Positions 27,568 through 36,924 of a DNA stretch of 64,000 bases are shown here, piece by piece. Positions within the stretch are counted from its first letter, which is position 1, and each line of letters opens with the position of its first letter. Below the pieces are notes generated by a model. It had not been told where the DNA came from, did no database searches, and saw only the letters and a program-made list of their open reading frames with translations. The DNA lies in the NCBI RefSeq assembly GCF_004153165.1, contig NZ_SEMD01000003.1:59401-123400 (forward strand). Reading direction: 5' to 3'. A program made the position numbers and the translations under genes. This DNA is from Sporolactobacillus sp. THM7-4 (GTDB lineage Bacteria > Bacillota > Bacilli > Bacillales > Sporolactobacillaceae).

Positions 27568-29361
27568 ATGCAGGATGCGGCACATGACGTACTCAAAAAA
27601 TACTTTGGCTATGACCATTTCCGGACAGGCCAGGATCAGATTATTTCGCGGCTTCTATCTGGTCTGGATACAGTTGGAATTATGCCGACGGGAGGCGGGA
27701 AATCGCTTTGTTATCAGATTCCCGCACTTCTTCTGCCAGGAACGACACTCGTTATCTCACCGCTGATCTCGCTGATGAAGGATCAGGTTGATGCCTTGAA
27801 AACCGCAGGCATTCCGGCGACGTTTATTAACAGTTCACTGCCTTTTTCCGAAAGTCGTACCCGTCTTTCCGAGGCCGCGGACGGACGGTATAAACTGGTA
27901 TACATTGCTCCGGAGCGGTTGGAACTCCCCTTTTTCGCGCGCGAACTTGAACGAATGAACATCTCACTTGTTGCGGTCGATGAGGCGCACTGCATTTCAC
28001 AATGGGGCCACGATTTCCGGCCAAGTTACCGGATGATCATGACCATTATCAGGCGTCTTCCTGAGAAACCTGTAGTAACAGCCCTTACGGCAACTGCTAC
28101 ACCCCGAGTCACGGAAGACATCTGCCGCCTTCTCGGAATCAGTGAAGACGGGGTGCTGGTAACCGGTTTTGCGCGTGATAATTTGCGGTTTCAGGTGATC
28201 CGTGGTCAGAACCGGATTGCTTTTCTAAAGGATTATTTGAAAAAGAACCGTGATCAGCCGGGAATTATCTATGCCGCGACGAGAAAGGAAGTCGACCGGC
28301 TGAATGAATGGCTGGTAAAAGAGGGATTTGCGGCCGGCAACTATCATGCCGGATTATCCGAGGAGGAGCGGGCGTCGAACCAGGAGCGGTTCCTTTACGA
28401 CGACCTGTCTGTACTGGTCGCGACCAATGCCTTTGGTATGGGTATTAATAAATCCAATGTGCGCTGGGTGATCCACTATAATATGCCCCGGAATCTCGAG
28501 GCCTACTATCAGGAGGCAGGACGGGCGGGGCGTGACGGAGAGAAGAGCGACTGTATCCTGCTTTTTTCTCCTCAGGATATCCGTCTTCAGAAATTTTTTA
28601 TTGAACAGTCCGATATGGAGGAAGAACTGAAAAAAGAAGAGTATCGTAAACTGGATCAGATGATCGGTTACTGCCACACCGAGTCGTGCCTTCAGGCCTA
28701 CATACTCCGCTACTTCGGGGAGGTCAATGCTGAGCCGTGCCATCGCTGCGGCAATTGCCTCGATACGCGGCGGAAAATGGATGTCACAGAGGAAGCGCAG
28801 AAAGTTCTTTCCTGTGTCAGACGGGTGCGTGAACATTACGGGAAAACGATGGTTGCGAAAGTTCTTGCCGGAGCAGATGATCAGAAAATCAAAAAGTTTA
28901 AACTGGACAGGTTGTCGACTTATGGGATCTTAAGCAGCCGAACTCAGCGGGATATCAGCGAGTTTATTGATTTCCTGACGGCTGAACAATATCTCGTTCA
29001 GATGGGTGGAGCTTATCCGACTTTGAAACTGACTGAAAAATCGCTGCCGGTACTGAAAGGAGAGGCGCGTCTCTTCAGGAAGGGAAGAGTGCGGGCTGCT
29101 CAGCTTGCAGTGCACAACGAACTGTTTGAGCGACTGAAAAAGGTACGGAAAGATCTCGCTCAGAAAGAATATGTCCCTCCCTATATTATCTTTTCCGATC
29201 AGTCATTGCGTGACATGAGTGCCGCATTACCCTCGACAGATCACGAGTTTTTGATGATTAAAGGCGTCGGACAGCAAAAGTTGGAGAAATACGGCCGCAC
29301 ATTTATGGAAGAAATCGCGGCGTATGAGGCGGAACAGGCCAAAGACCCGGCTGCCCATTGA
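27568..29361 (+). CDS. recQ: ATP-dependent DNA helicase RecQ
   Basis: 597 residues, 3'-5' DNA helicase of recombination repair. Walker A is MPTGGGKSLCYQIPA, the DEAH box is VAVDEAHCISQWGHDFRPSY, and motif VI is QEAGRAGRDG. The zinc site has four cysteines in CHTESCLQ...EPCHRCGNC. A winged helix and a C-terminal HRDC domain (about 515-590, VPPYIIFSDQSLRDMS) complete the RecQ layout. A short hairpin AAGAGCAT/ATGCTCTT (29405-29422) follows the gene but its T-run is weak. Confidence 0.95.
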   Translation: MQDAAHDVLKKYFGYDHFRTGQDQIISRLLSGLDTVGIMPTGGGKSLCYQIPALLLPGTTLVISPLISLMKDQVDALKTAGIPATFINSSLPFSESRTRLSEAADGRYKLVYIAPERLELPFFARELERMNISLVAVDEAHCISQWGHDFRPSYRMIMTIIRRLPEKPVVTALTATATPRVTEDICRLLGISEDGVLVTGFARDNLRFQVIRGQNRIAFLKDYLKKNRDQPGIIYAATRKEVDRLNEWLVKEGFAAGNYHAGLSEEERASNQERFLYDDLSVLVATNAFGMGINKSNVRWVIHYNMPRNLEAYYQEAGRAGRDGEKSDCILLFSPQDIRLQKFFIEQSDMEEELKKEEYRKLDQMIGYCHTESCLQAYILRYFGEVNAEPCHRCGNCLDTRRKMDVTEEAQKVLSCVRRVREHYGKTMVAKVLAGADDQKIKKFKLDRLSTYGILSSRTQRDISEFIDFLTAEQYLVQMGGAYPTLKLTEKSLPVLKGEARLFRKGRVRAAQLAVHNELFERLKKVRKDLAQKEYVPPYIIFSDQSLRDMSAALPSTDHEFLMIKGVGQQKLEKYGRTFMEEIAAYEAEQAKDPAAH

Positions 29362-29460
29362 GCTTTTTTAGCGTGTCAGCTGAATACAAAGAAGAAAAAA
29401 AGAAAAGAGCATAAATGCTCTTAATCTAACCATTCTCACCATGCAAATCTTCCAGGGCAG

Positions 29461-29489
29461 TTGAAAAAATTTTTCAGAACAGGTACAAT
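29461..29489 (+). promoter_or_regulatory. Promoter of the lysine permease transcript
   Basis: TTGAAA at 29461-29466, a 17-base spacer and TACAAT at 29484-29489. The predicted start near 29496 lies about 43 bases before the lysine aptamer. Confidence 0.65.
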
Positions 29490-29538
29490 GTTGCCTGTTG
29501 GTGTTAAAAATCACCGTCTCCTCGCATGGATCAGAGGA

Positions 29539-29712
29539 GGTAGAGGCTGCGGAGTTTAAGAGTAGTGCATCTTGAGGTCAGGGGAAAACCGATGACGATG
29601 CGTGAAAGGAAATTTCGCCGAAGTATGGACGGCTGCCCTTGCCGGACATGCTGGGACCGTCTCCGAACAGGGGCGGGACTGTCACATGGATTACAACATG
29701 TGGTGAGCTATC
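29539..29712 (+). promoter_or_regulatory. Lysine riboswitch (L-box) aptamer
   Basis: The segment follows the lysine riboswitch consensus in order as I remember it from the B. subtilis lysC leader: GGUAGAGG.UGCG, AGAGUA, GCGUGAAAGG...UUUCGCCGAAG, GCUGG..CCGU, GGGACUGUCA and a closing GAGCUAUC that pairs with GGUAG to form P1. A rho-independent terminator at 29799 and a LysP-type permease downstream fit transcriptional shut-off by lysine. An open frame of 64 codons (29592-29786) runs through the aptamer and is not a gene. Confidence 0.92.
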
Positions 29713-29798
29713 GATGGAAGACATGGGTGGAGAAACTGGATCGACTTGAAAAATCAATCAAGACCGTTCCCTGCAATCCTTTTTGAGGTATCAATCTC

Positions 29799-29837
29799 GT
29801 CCGTCGAAAGCCGCTTTGTCGCTTCGGCGGACTTTTT
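29799..29837 (+). terminator. Terminator of the lysine riboswitch expression platform
   Basis: GTCCGTCGAAAGC pairs with GCTTCGGCGGAC (one bulge, one G-T), followed by TTTTTCGTT. It lies between the lysine aptamer and the permease gene. Confidence 0.82.
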
Positions 29838-29902
29838 CGTTATCATCATTCATTTTTCCAAACATGTCTCCCGAAAAAAGTGAAAGGGAGAGACAAAGAA
29901 AG

Positions 29903-31366
29903 ATGCAGAAAGAAAAAAGCATAGAAGGTACGTATCAATTGAAGCGCGGACTTTCGTCCCGTCATTTAACGATGATCGCGCTGGGCGGAGCGATCGGGAC
30001 CGGTCTGTTTCTCGCAAGCGGCAACGCGATATATTCGGCAGGACCGGGCGGTGCGCTGCTCGCCTATGGGATCATCGGTATTATGGTCTATTTTCTGATG
30101 ACCAGCCTTGGTGAACTTGCGGCTTACATGCCGACAAGCGGCTCGTTCAGTACTTATGCAACACGGTTTGTCGATCCATCGTTCGGATTTGCGCTTGGAT
30201 GGAATTACTGGTACAACTGGGCGATCACAATCGCAAGTGAGCTGTCAGCGGCCACTCTGATCATGAAATTCTGGTTTCCGCACAGCCCGTCCATACTTTG
30301 GAGCGGCCTGTTCCTGCTGATCATTTTTTTATTGAATGTTTTGTCAGTCAGAGGATACGGTGAGTCGGAATACTGGTTTTCCTTCATTAAAGTCGCCACC
30401 GTCATTATCTTCATTATCGTTGGTCTGCTGATGATTTTTAGAATAATAAGCGGCGGCGTGCCCGGCTTTCATAACTTCACGATCGGAGATGCGCCTTTCC
30501 ATGGCGGATTTCTGGCCGCGTTCGGCGTTTTTCTGGCTGCCGGCTATTCCTTCCAGGGAACAGAACTGCTCGGTGTCAGTGCCGGCGAAAGTACCAATCC
30601 TGAGAAAAATGTCCCGAGAGCCATGAAGACGATTTTCTGGAGAATTCTGCTGTTTTATATTTTAGCAATCTTTGTGATCAGCATGATCATCCCTTATACA
30701 GATCATAACTTGTCAATAACGGACAAGGTCACAGTCAGCCCGTTCACGCTTGTCTTCCAGAGAGCGGGGCTTGCGGTCGCCGCTTCGATGATGAACGCTG
30801 TTATTCTGACTGCGGTTCTGTCGGCAGGTAACTCCGGTCTCTATGCCTCGACACGGATTCTTTATGCGCTTGCCCGGGAAGGAAAAGCGCCGAAGTTTCT
30901 TGCTCACGTGAGCAGAAAGGGTATACCTGTCTGGTCACTGGTCATTACCTCGGCATTCGGTTTTCTGGCCTTTCTTGCCTCAGGTTTTGGGGACGGCGTT
31001 GTTTATAACTGGCTGCTGAGCGCGTCCGGAATGTGCGGCTTTATTGCCTGGCTCGGCATTGCGATCAGCCACTACAGGTTCCGCCGCGCTTACGTTGCCC
31101 AGGGCGGACAGCTGAAAAATTTACCTTATCATGCCAAATGGTTTCCGTTCGGCCCGCTGTTTGCTTTCGCTGTATGCCTGATTGTGGTGATCGGTCAGAG
31201 CTACAGTGCCTTCTCCGGAGGGCAGATCGACTGGGGAACCCTGGTCGCGGGTTATATCGGAATACCTGCTTTTCTCGCCGTATGGCTGATTGCCAAATGG
31301 AAAATGAAGGCCAAACTGATTCCACTTGAAGAATGCGATATTACACCGTACCGTGATGAACGATAA
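29903..31366 (+). CDS. lysP: Lysine-specific permease, LysP-type APC transporter
   Basis: 487 residues with 12 predicted helices. It is closely similar to E. coli LysP through GLSSRHLTMIALGGAIGTGLFLASG, YFLMTSLGELAAYMPTSGSF, FALGWNYWYNWA, SFQGTELLGVSAGES and FIAWLGIAISHYRFRR. It imports lysine with protons. The lysine riboswitch upstream independently supports the substrate. The chosen start is ATG at 29903 (MQKEKS); the frame is open to 29783, but that part lies within the terminator. Confidence 0.93.
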   Translation: MQKEKSIEGTYQLKRGLSSRHLTMIALGGAIGTGLFLASGNAIYSAGPGGALLAYGIIGIMVYFLMTSLGELAAYMPTSGSFSTYATRFVDPSFGFALGWNYWYNWAITIASELSAATLIMKFWFPHSPSILWSGLFLLIIFLLNVLSVRGYGESEYWFSFIKVATVIIFIIVGLLMIFRIISGGVPGFHNFTIGDAPFHGGFLAAFGVFLAAGYSFQGTELLGVSAGESTNPEKNVPRAMKTIFWRILLFYILAIFVISMIIPYTDHNLSITDKVTVSPFTLVFQRAGLAVAASMMNAVILTAVLSAGNSGLYASTRILYALAREGKAPKFLAHVSRKGIPVWSLVITSAFGFLAFLASGFGDGVVYNWLLSASGMCGFIAWLGIAISHYRFRRAYVAQGGQLKNLPYHAKWFPFGPLFAFAVCLIVVIGQSYSAFSGGQIDWGTLVAGYIGIPAFLAVWLIAKWKMKAKLIPLEECDITPYRDER

Positions 31367-31404
31367 AATGAATTGATCATACACTGCAGAAAGCGGTACA
31401 CAAC

Positions 31405-31437
31405 GAAAGCCGGGATGGCACAGTCATCCCGGCTTTC
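31405..31437 (+). terminator. Hairpin after lysP, probable terminator
   Basis: GAAAGCCGGGATG pairs perfectly with CATCCCGGCTTTC. The T-run after it is poor, so termination strength is uncertain. Confidence 0.6.
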
Positions 31438-31486
31438 ACCCGTCTTTCAGAAAAACTTTTTTAAAAGGTTTGAGCACGCTCAAATG

Positions 31487-31560
31487 ATCTGTACAAAGCC
31501 CGGGTTATTTGTACGAAGGCCGAATAATTTACACGAACGCCGAAAAAAATGCTCAACGGC
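31487..31560. repeat. Degenerate 20-bp tandem repeat
   Basis: Units start at 31487, 31507 and 31527, with a partial one at 31547, exactly 20 bases apart. The shared pattern is AT(C/T)TGTAC(A/G)AAGGCCGAAT-like. A related motif, CGTACGAAGTCC, recurs at 55.83-55.92 kb. Nothing else was found in the 31367-31692 gap. Confidence 0.6.
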
Positions 31561-31692
31561 AGGTGAATTTTCTCTCTACTGGCTACCTGGTCGCCTGCTG
31601 AGACGGCCTCCCGGTTTCATGATAAAATGGACAGGTACAGGAGAAGCACCGGTCGTATTCAGGGTAAGGAAAACAATTAGGGGGAATGGGAA

Positions 31693-32022
31693 ATGTTCAG
31701 CTTCTTATTACATATACACAGCAGTATGTGGGGCATTATGGTCCTGCTCTTTATACTCAGTTACGCGTTTTACCGGCAAAAGGGCTGGAGCATGGCGCTC
31801 CGGCTGGCCTATCTGATTATGATCGTTACCGGTTCCTGGATGCTCACTCTTCATGGTTTTCCGTGGAAATTCGTTTTAAAGGGTATCCTGGCTCTGGTTC
31901 TGATCGGACTAATGGAAATGACGCTTGCCAAACGCAGAAAAAGAGAATCTACTTTTCTCATGTGGATCCTCCTGATCGTTATTTTAATGGTCATCCTTCT
32001 GATCGGCTTCGAGGTGATCTGA
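31693..32022 (+). CDS. yisL: YisL family (UPF0344) small membrane protein
   Basis: 109 residues with four transmembrane helices: HIHSSMWGIMVLLFILSYAFY, ALRLAYLIMIVTGSWML, FVLKGILALVLIGLMEMTL and FLMWILLIVILMVILLIGF. The histidine pair near the N-terminus and the KGILALVLIGLMEM segment match YisL of B. subtilis. Its function is unknown. The ribosome site is TAGGGGGA. Confidence 0.82.
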   Translation: MFSFLLHIHSSMWGIMVLLFILSYAFYRQKGWSMALRLAYLIMIVTGSWMLTLHGFPWKFVLKGILALVLIGLMEMTLAKRRKRESTFLMWILLIVILMVILLIGFEVI

Positions 32023-32181
32023 AAGCCGGGCAGATCGTAATCTGTGCACGCGTATCGTCTTCTTTATCCCACCTTAACAGACAATAAGACTGAAGGAAGT
32101 CTCACTTTATCGGCCGGGTTCCCCGGTTGATGTTTTTTTGCCTGTGAGAGACGCCCTGCCTGATGCGGCAGGCATAAAAAA

Positions 32182-32212
32182 GACGGCCGCGCCTTTTTTA
32201 TATAGCGCGGTC
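32182..32212 (-). terminator. Intrinsic terminator of the aminotransferase gene
   Basis: On the minus strand GACCGCGC pairs with GCGCGGCC (one G-T) and is followed by TTTTTT. It lies about 55 bases past the stop codon at 32266. Confidence 0.75.
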
Positions 32213-32265
32213 GTTTCGCCTGCCCCATTATTGCCTGATCAGTTCCAGTGATACGACGCGGAAAA

Positions 32266-33468
32266 TCAATCATTTAAACTGTCAGACGCGAGAGGATGAA
32301 GGACGCCGGAGATGATGATTCTCCGGGCAGCTTCCTGGAGCCGGTCTTCAGGTTCAAGAAGGCTCGCCCGGACGTATTGATCGCCATGAGGACCGAATCC
32401 AATGCCCGGCGCCATGGCGACATGGGCCTGTTCAAGAAGTGTATCGGCAAATGTCTCGGACGTGTACCCCTTTGGTACTTTTAACCAGTTGAAAAATGAG
32501 CCCGCAGGTGCAAGAACGTTCCAACCAATCGCCTGAAGATTACTAATGAAGACGTTGCGGCGCCGTTCGTAGAGCGCACGTAGATCGCGGACGCAATCCT
32601 GGGGACCGAGCAGCGCGGCCGCAGCTGCGTCCTGTACGGCTCCGAATACGTCACTGTGCGCGATATCGTGAAAACGGCTGAGGCTTCTGATGATCGATCG
32701 GTTGCCGACGGCGAATCCGAGACGCCAGCCCGCCATATTATAAGTCTTGGACATTGTATAAATTTCAATGCCGTAATCTTTAGCTCCCGGTGTTTGCAGG
32801 AAACTGAGCGGACGCACACCGTCAAAGCCGAAAGCGGCATAGGCGAAGTCGTGAACCACTGGAATCCGGTGTTCTTTCGCAAAATCGAGTGTATCGGAGA
32901 AGAATTTTTCTGTCGCGACAGCCCCGGTCGGGTTATTCGGATAATTAAGCATCAGCAGTTTCGTTTGTTTGACCACGTCTTCCGGAACGGTATGGTAGTC
33001 TGGAAGGAACCCGTCCTGTTCCTGAACAGGAATCCCGTAAACCTTCGCCTTTGCAAGCTTCGCACAGGAAAAGTACATCGGATACGCAGGATCAGTCGTA
33101 ATCATGACGTCACCGGGATCGAGCAAAACCTGCGGCAGCGAGGCGATCGCTACCTGTGCTCCCGCGAAAACAGTCACTTCCGTTTCAGGATCGAGCGCGA
33201 CACCATATTCCCTCTGATAGAAAGCAGCGATCGCCTCTTTGAGATTTGTTTTTCCCCCGTAAGGCGGATAGCCCTGGTTCCCGGGCAGGCGTGATGCCTG
33301 ATCAAGCGCCCGGACAATGGGATACGGGGTCGGCTGATCCGGGCTTCCCGTCTCTAAATGAATTAAATCAATTCCCTTTTTATTAAATTCATCAATCCGT
33401 TTGTCTATATTTGCAAAATAATTATCCGGTAATGACCGAACCCGTTGTGAAGGGCTGAATTCTGCCAT
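32266..33468 (-). CDS. Pyridoxal phosphate-dependent aminotransferase, MtnE-like
   Basis: 400 residues of class I/II. The sequence runs parallel to B. subtilis MtnE (YkrV): SPDQPTP near the N-terminus, NYPNNPTGAVAT, VHDFAYAAFGFDG and the PLP lysine in YTMSKTYNMAGWRLGFAVGN. MtnE transaminates the keto acid of the methionine salvage pathway. No other mtn genes are nearby, so the physiological substrate is open. The start is ATG at 33468 behind AAAGGGAGG; the frame continues to 33498. Confidence 0.86.
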   Translation of the reverse strand: MAEFSPSQRVRSLPDNYFANIDKRIDEFNKKGIDLIHLETGSPDQPTPYPIVRALDQASRLPGNQGYPPYGGKTNLKEAIAAFYQREYGVALDPETEVTVFAGAQVAIASLPQVLLDPGDVMITTDPAYPMYFSCAKLAKAKVYGIPVQEQDGFLPDYHTVPEDVVKQTKLLMLNYPNNPTGAVATEKFFSDTLDFAKEHRIPVVHDFAYAAFGFDGVRPLSFLQTPGAKDYGIEIYTMSKTYNMAGWRLGFAVGNRSIIRSLSRFHDIAHSDVFGAVQDAAAAALLGPQDCVRDLRALYERRRNVFISNLQAIGWNVLAPAGSFFNWLKVPKGYTSETFADTLLEQAHVAMAPGIGFGPHGDQYVRASLLEPEDRLQEAARRIIISGVLHPLASDSLND

Positions 33469-33640
33469 AATCTCATATCCTCCCTTTCCATTAGTCAATC
33501 ATCAGACAACGAAAAAACTTCGATTTATCGAAAAAAATATTTTTCAGACCACCTGTTCAGAAGTGTAACCGGATGACGGTTCTTTTGATAGAAAAGTCCG
33601 ACCTTCAAAGAATATCACTCTATAACCCTATAAAGCAATC

Positions 33641-34342
33641 TTAAAATAATTCTTTGTAGCCGGTAAACAGCCGCCCTCCATAAGGGTCCAACTGTTGGTC
33701 GATCAACTGACTGAAAGGTTTGCTGTTACCGGTCAAAACGAAAAGCCGGAAGGTTTCAGTCAATTGCGTGCAAAAGGAAGGCTCAAAATCATGCAGGGTA
33801 CGGTACAGCCATTTCCCGTGCCCAAGCCAGCGCCCGTTTGCCTTAAGCACATATTCACAGATAAGGTCAAAAAGCTTTTCAGCGACAAAGATTTTCTCCT
33901 CTTCTGCAATAGAGCTGTCGAGATCGTTTAACAGATCGGTAATCGTAAACCGCAGATTATCTTTTACTGATTCCGCCAACTCGTAAGGACCGGCTGCAAG
34001 GTATTCCCGGGCCAGTTGCTGCAGCTCCTCTGCTGTCCCGTCATTCTTCAGTATCCGGCCTTCGGCGCACAGACGCGGAATGGTCGGGACGGCTTCCCTT
34101 CGGCTGACTTCAAAAAAGAAGGACAGCGACTCCCGATCAAATACGAAAAGCTCAATATCCCAGTCAAAAGCAAATATGCAGCGGCGATAAGATGAGATTT
34201 TTTTATCAATGATCAGAAGATCCAGATCGGAGTTTTCGGTTATTTTCCCTCCTGCGCTGCTTCCACCAAGAAAAGCGGCAGCGCAGTCTGGGTAATAACG
34301 TTCAAGACATTGACAGGCAGCTGATTCGGCGGACCGTTTCAA
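33641..34342 (-). CDS. Nucleotidyltransferase domain protein
   Basis: 233 residues. The N-terminus carries the polymerase-beta-type motif FLGGSSAGGKITENSDLDLLII (GGS...DxD) with a third acidic position in FDWDIELFVFD. A helical region follows. Such proteins transfer a nucleotide to small molecules, RNA or protein; I cannot name the substrate. No HEPN partner gene lies beside it, so a toxin-antitoxin role is not supported. The ATG at 34342 is a single-gene start with weak GGGAGG upstream. Confidence 0.78.
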   Translation of the reverse strand: MKRSAESAACQCLERYYPDCAAAFLGGSSAGGKITENSDLDLLIIDKKISSYRRCIFAFDWDIELFVFDRESLSFFFEVSRREAVPTIPRLCAEGRILKNDGTAEELQQLAREYLAAGPYELAESVKDNLRFTITDLLNDLDSSIAEEEKIFVAEKLFDLICEYVLKANGRWLGHGKWLYRTLHDFEPSFCTQLTETFRLFVLTGNSKPFSQLIDQQLDPYGGRLFTGYKELF

Positions 34343-34614
34343 AGGACATACCTCCCGGAAAAATCTGCATATCCCAAACTATTCATCCTCCGTGATTGAG
34401 TGCATGGCGGGCGGTTATCCCTCTGCAATCTGAACCTGTTTTTAAGGAAAGTTTTTGCGGCTTCAAAAAAAGCGGACTCCGCAGGCAGTACGGAATCTAA
34501 TCGGAGCACGAAGAAGTCACCGAATGGCAGATGACGAATAGAATAGAGTGAAACGCTTGAACGATCAGACGAAACCGGTTGTTTCGGGAAGAACAGGGCG
34601 GAAAGGGTGGAACC

Positions 34615-35874
34615 ATGTTTGTCTATACAGTAAAAAGCGGGGACTCTTTGTACGGCATCAGCCAAAAGTTCAGAATTCCTGTGGACACTTTGCGGTTGGT
34701 AAACGGTCTGGCAGCAACAAACGTTGTCGCCGGTCAGTCCCTTCTCATCACAAGTGATACGTATACAGTACAGCCAGGTGACAGCTTCTGGGCTATTTCC
34801 AGAATGGCCTACGTCCCGGTGAACGCGCTCCAGCGGGCGAATCCCGGAATCAAACCGGAAAACCTTCGTCCGGGCATGCGGCTTAGTCTGCCGGATATTG
34901 AAAAGCGAGTCACGACTTCATTAACCTACACACAATTAAGAACGCCGGCACAGGACCAGGCGCTGATTACGAACCATGCACCGTACTTATCCTATATTGG
35001 TTTATTTGAGACGCATTTTAATTGGAACGGGGACCTCAGTCCACTTAATGATAACGCTGCTGTACTTGCGGCATGGCGCGGACGTGTAACACCGATACTG
35101 ACGGTGACCAATCTCACCGCTGCGGGATTTAATGCCGCTCTTGTGACTCGTGTGCTGTACGCACCGACGGTTCAGGCCAGATTAATTGACAATATGATCA
35201 ATCATGCGACTTCTCACGGCTATGGTGGAATCAATATCGATTTTGAAGGTGTTCGTGCTTCCGATCGTTCGGCTTTTGTATCCTTTCTGCAGACCTTGAA
35301 AAGAAGAACCCAACCCGCGGGACTGAGCCTCAGCATCGCGGTTCCGGCAAAAATGGATGATACGGTCCCGTGGGTCCGCGGATATGATTACGCGGCTATC
35401 GCTGCCGTCGTTGATTTTGTTTTTATCATGGCTTACGACTGGCATCACGCGGGCAGTGAACCGGGGCCGACCGCGCCGATCGGGAATGTCCGGGCAACTG
35501 TAAATTATGCGCTCAGTCTGATGGATCGCAGTAAAATTATTATGGGGACACCTTTCTATGGTTACGACTGGGTAATTCCCTATACCGGAGCGACGCCAGG
35601 AGTCGCGATAACGAATCAGGCAGCTATCAATCTGGCGATGAGCGAAGAAGTCCCGATCCAATTTTCTGAAGCCACTCAGTCCGCCTACTTTTATTACACG
35701 GATGACAGCGGCCAGAATCATGTCGTCTGGTTTGAAGACACGCGCAGCCTGTTAGCCAAGTCGCAAATCGTTTATAACAACCGGCTGAACGGGATCGGAA
35801 CCTGGCAGCTGAATTTCGCGATGCCCCAGTATCCCTGGGTGTTCACCCATTTCTTCCAAATCAGGAAAGTATGA
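34615..35874 (+). CDS. Spore cortex-lytic/germination hydrolase with two LysM domains and a GH18 domain (YaaH/SleL type)
   Basis: 419 residues. LysM 1 covers about 2-46 (YTVKSGDSLYGISQKF) and LysM 2 about 48-95 (YTVQPGDSFWAISRM). The GH18 barrel (about 105-418) holds the catalytic strand GYGGINIDFEG and FIMAYDWHH. No signal peptide is present, as in the spore-coat located YaaH and SleL, which act as N-acetylglucosaminidases on cortex fragments during germination. The start at 34615 lies behind AAAGGGTGG. Confidence 0.9.
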   Translation: MFVYTVKSGDSLYGISQKFRIPVDTLRLVNGLAATNVVAGQSLLITSDTYTVQPGDSFWAISRMAYVPVNALQRANPGIKPENLRPGMRLSLPDIEKRVTTSLTYTQLRTPAQDQALITNHAPYLSYIGLFETHFNWNGDLSPLNDNAAVLAAWRGRVTPILTVTNLTAAGFNAALVTRVLYAPTVQARLIDNMINHATSHGYGGINIDFEGVRASDRSAFVSFLQTLKRRTQPAGLSLSIAVPAKMDDTVPWVRGYDYAAIAAVVDFVFIMAYDWHHAGSEPGPTAPIGNVRATVNYALSLMDRSKIIMGTPFYGYDWVIPYTGATPGVAITNQAAINLAMSEEVPIQFSEATQSAYFYYTDDSGQNHVVWFEDTRSLLAKSQIVYNNRLNGIGTWQLNFAMPQYPWVFTHFFQIRKV

Positions 35875-35900
35875 AGCGGGAAGGCATCCTCCCGCTTTTT
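35874..35900 (+). terminator. Intrinsic terminator of the YaaH/SleL-type gene
   Basis: AAGCGGGA pairs with TCCCGCTT followed by TTT. The stem begins right at the stop codon. Confidence 0.75.
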
Positions 35901-35978
35901 GCGTGATTCAGTCGTCCATTTCTGCTATTGTGAAAAGGGGAAATGGATTCGAAAAAGACTGGAAAGCGAGTGAGACAG

Positions 35979-36848
35979 ATGTCAGAAAAAGTGGTCGGGT
36001 TTATTGGAACGGGCGTTATGGGAAAGGGAATGATCCGCAACTTGATGAAGGCGGGTTATTCTCTTCGTGTCTATAACCGTACAAAAGAAAAAGCGGAGGA
36101 ACTGATATCGGAGGGTGCTGATTGGCGCAATTCTCCGGCCGCGGTTGCGGAATCGGCAGACATTGTTATTACCATGGTCGGTTATCCCGGAGATGTGGAG
36201 TCGGTCTATTTTAATGACGGAATTTTAGATCATGCGAAAAGCGGGACCTATGTCATTGATATGACTACTTCATCCCCGCAACTGGCGGAGAAAATCAGCA
36301 CAGCGGCAAAGAAAAAGGGACTTCACGCACTCGATGCCCCGGTTTCGGGAGGCGATATCGGCGCGCAGAACGGTACCCTTTCGATTATGGTCGGCGGTGA
36401 AGAAGCGGACGCCAAAATGATGCTGCCGATTTTTCAGGCAATGGGCAGGAAAATCGTCTATCAGGGACAAGCAGGTTCAGGTCAGCATACGAAGATGGCG
36501 AATCAAATAGCAATTGCATCGAACATGATCGGCGTGGCTGAAGCACTTGCCTATGCCCGCTATGCCGGCCTTGATACGGACAAGGTCATGGAGAGCATTG
36601 AGACGGGAGCCGCGGGAAGCTGGTCGCTGTCCAATCTCGGGCCGCGCATGCTGAAAGGGGATTTTGCTCCCGGTTTTTATATTAAGCATTTAATCAAGGA
36701 CGAAGGGATCGCACTTGATTCCGCGAAATCAATGGGTCTGGAAACGCCGGGACTCAGTCTGTCAAAGGAGATCTACGATCAGCTTGCCGCCGCCGGTGAA
36801 GAAAACAGTGGCACGCAAGCCATTTTTAAAAAATACATGAAAAAATGA
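35979..36848 (+). CDS. NAD(P)-dependent 3-hydroxyisobutyrate dehydrogenase family protein (YkwC-like)
   Basis: 289 residues. The Rossmann motif is GFIGTGVMGKGM. The substrate loop DAPVSGGDIGAQNGTLSIMVGG and the catalytic lysine in GSGQHTKMANQIAIA are those of beta-hydroxyacid dehydrogenases. It resembles B. subtilis YkwC along its length. The actual hydroxyacid is not known. The start at 35979 has a weak ribosome site; the ATG at 35943 has AAGGGG placed too close. Confidence 0.88.
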   Translation: MSEKVVGFIGTGVMGKGMIRNLMKAGYSLRVYNRTKEKAEELISEGADWRNSPAAVAESADIVITMVGYPGDVESVYFNDGILDHAKSGTYVIDMTTSSPQLAEKISTAAKKKGLHALDAPVSGGDIGAQNGTLSIMVGGEEADAKMMLPIFQAMGRKIVYQGQAGSGQHTKMANQIAIASNMIGVAEALAYARYAGLDTDKVMESIETGAAGSWSLSNLGPRMLKGDFAPGFYIKHLIKDEGIALDSAKSMGLETPGLSLSKEIYDQLAAAGEENSGTQAIFKKYMKK

Positions 36849-36924
36849 TACAAACGGCCGGACACAGGTTTAAGAGGTTTGAAACGGGGTCCCGGCTCGA
36901 TTTACGGATGATTGATAAGGATGG

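Noticed and set aside
29592-29786. Small cysteine-containing protein gene of 64 codons with a ribosome-site-like AGGGGA
   Set aside because: The frame lies within a well-matched lysine riboswitch, including the UCGCCGAAG and closing P1 segments, so the apparent gene is structural RNA.
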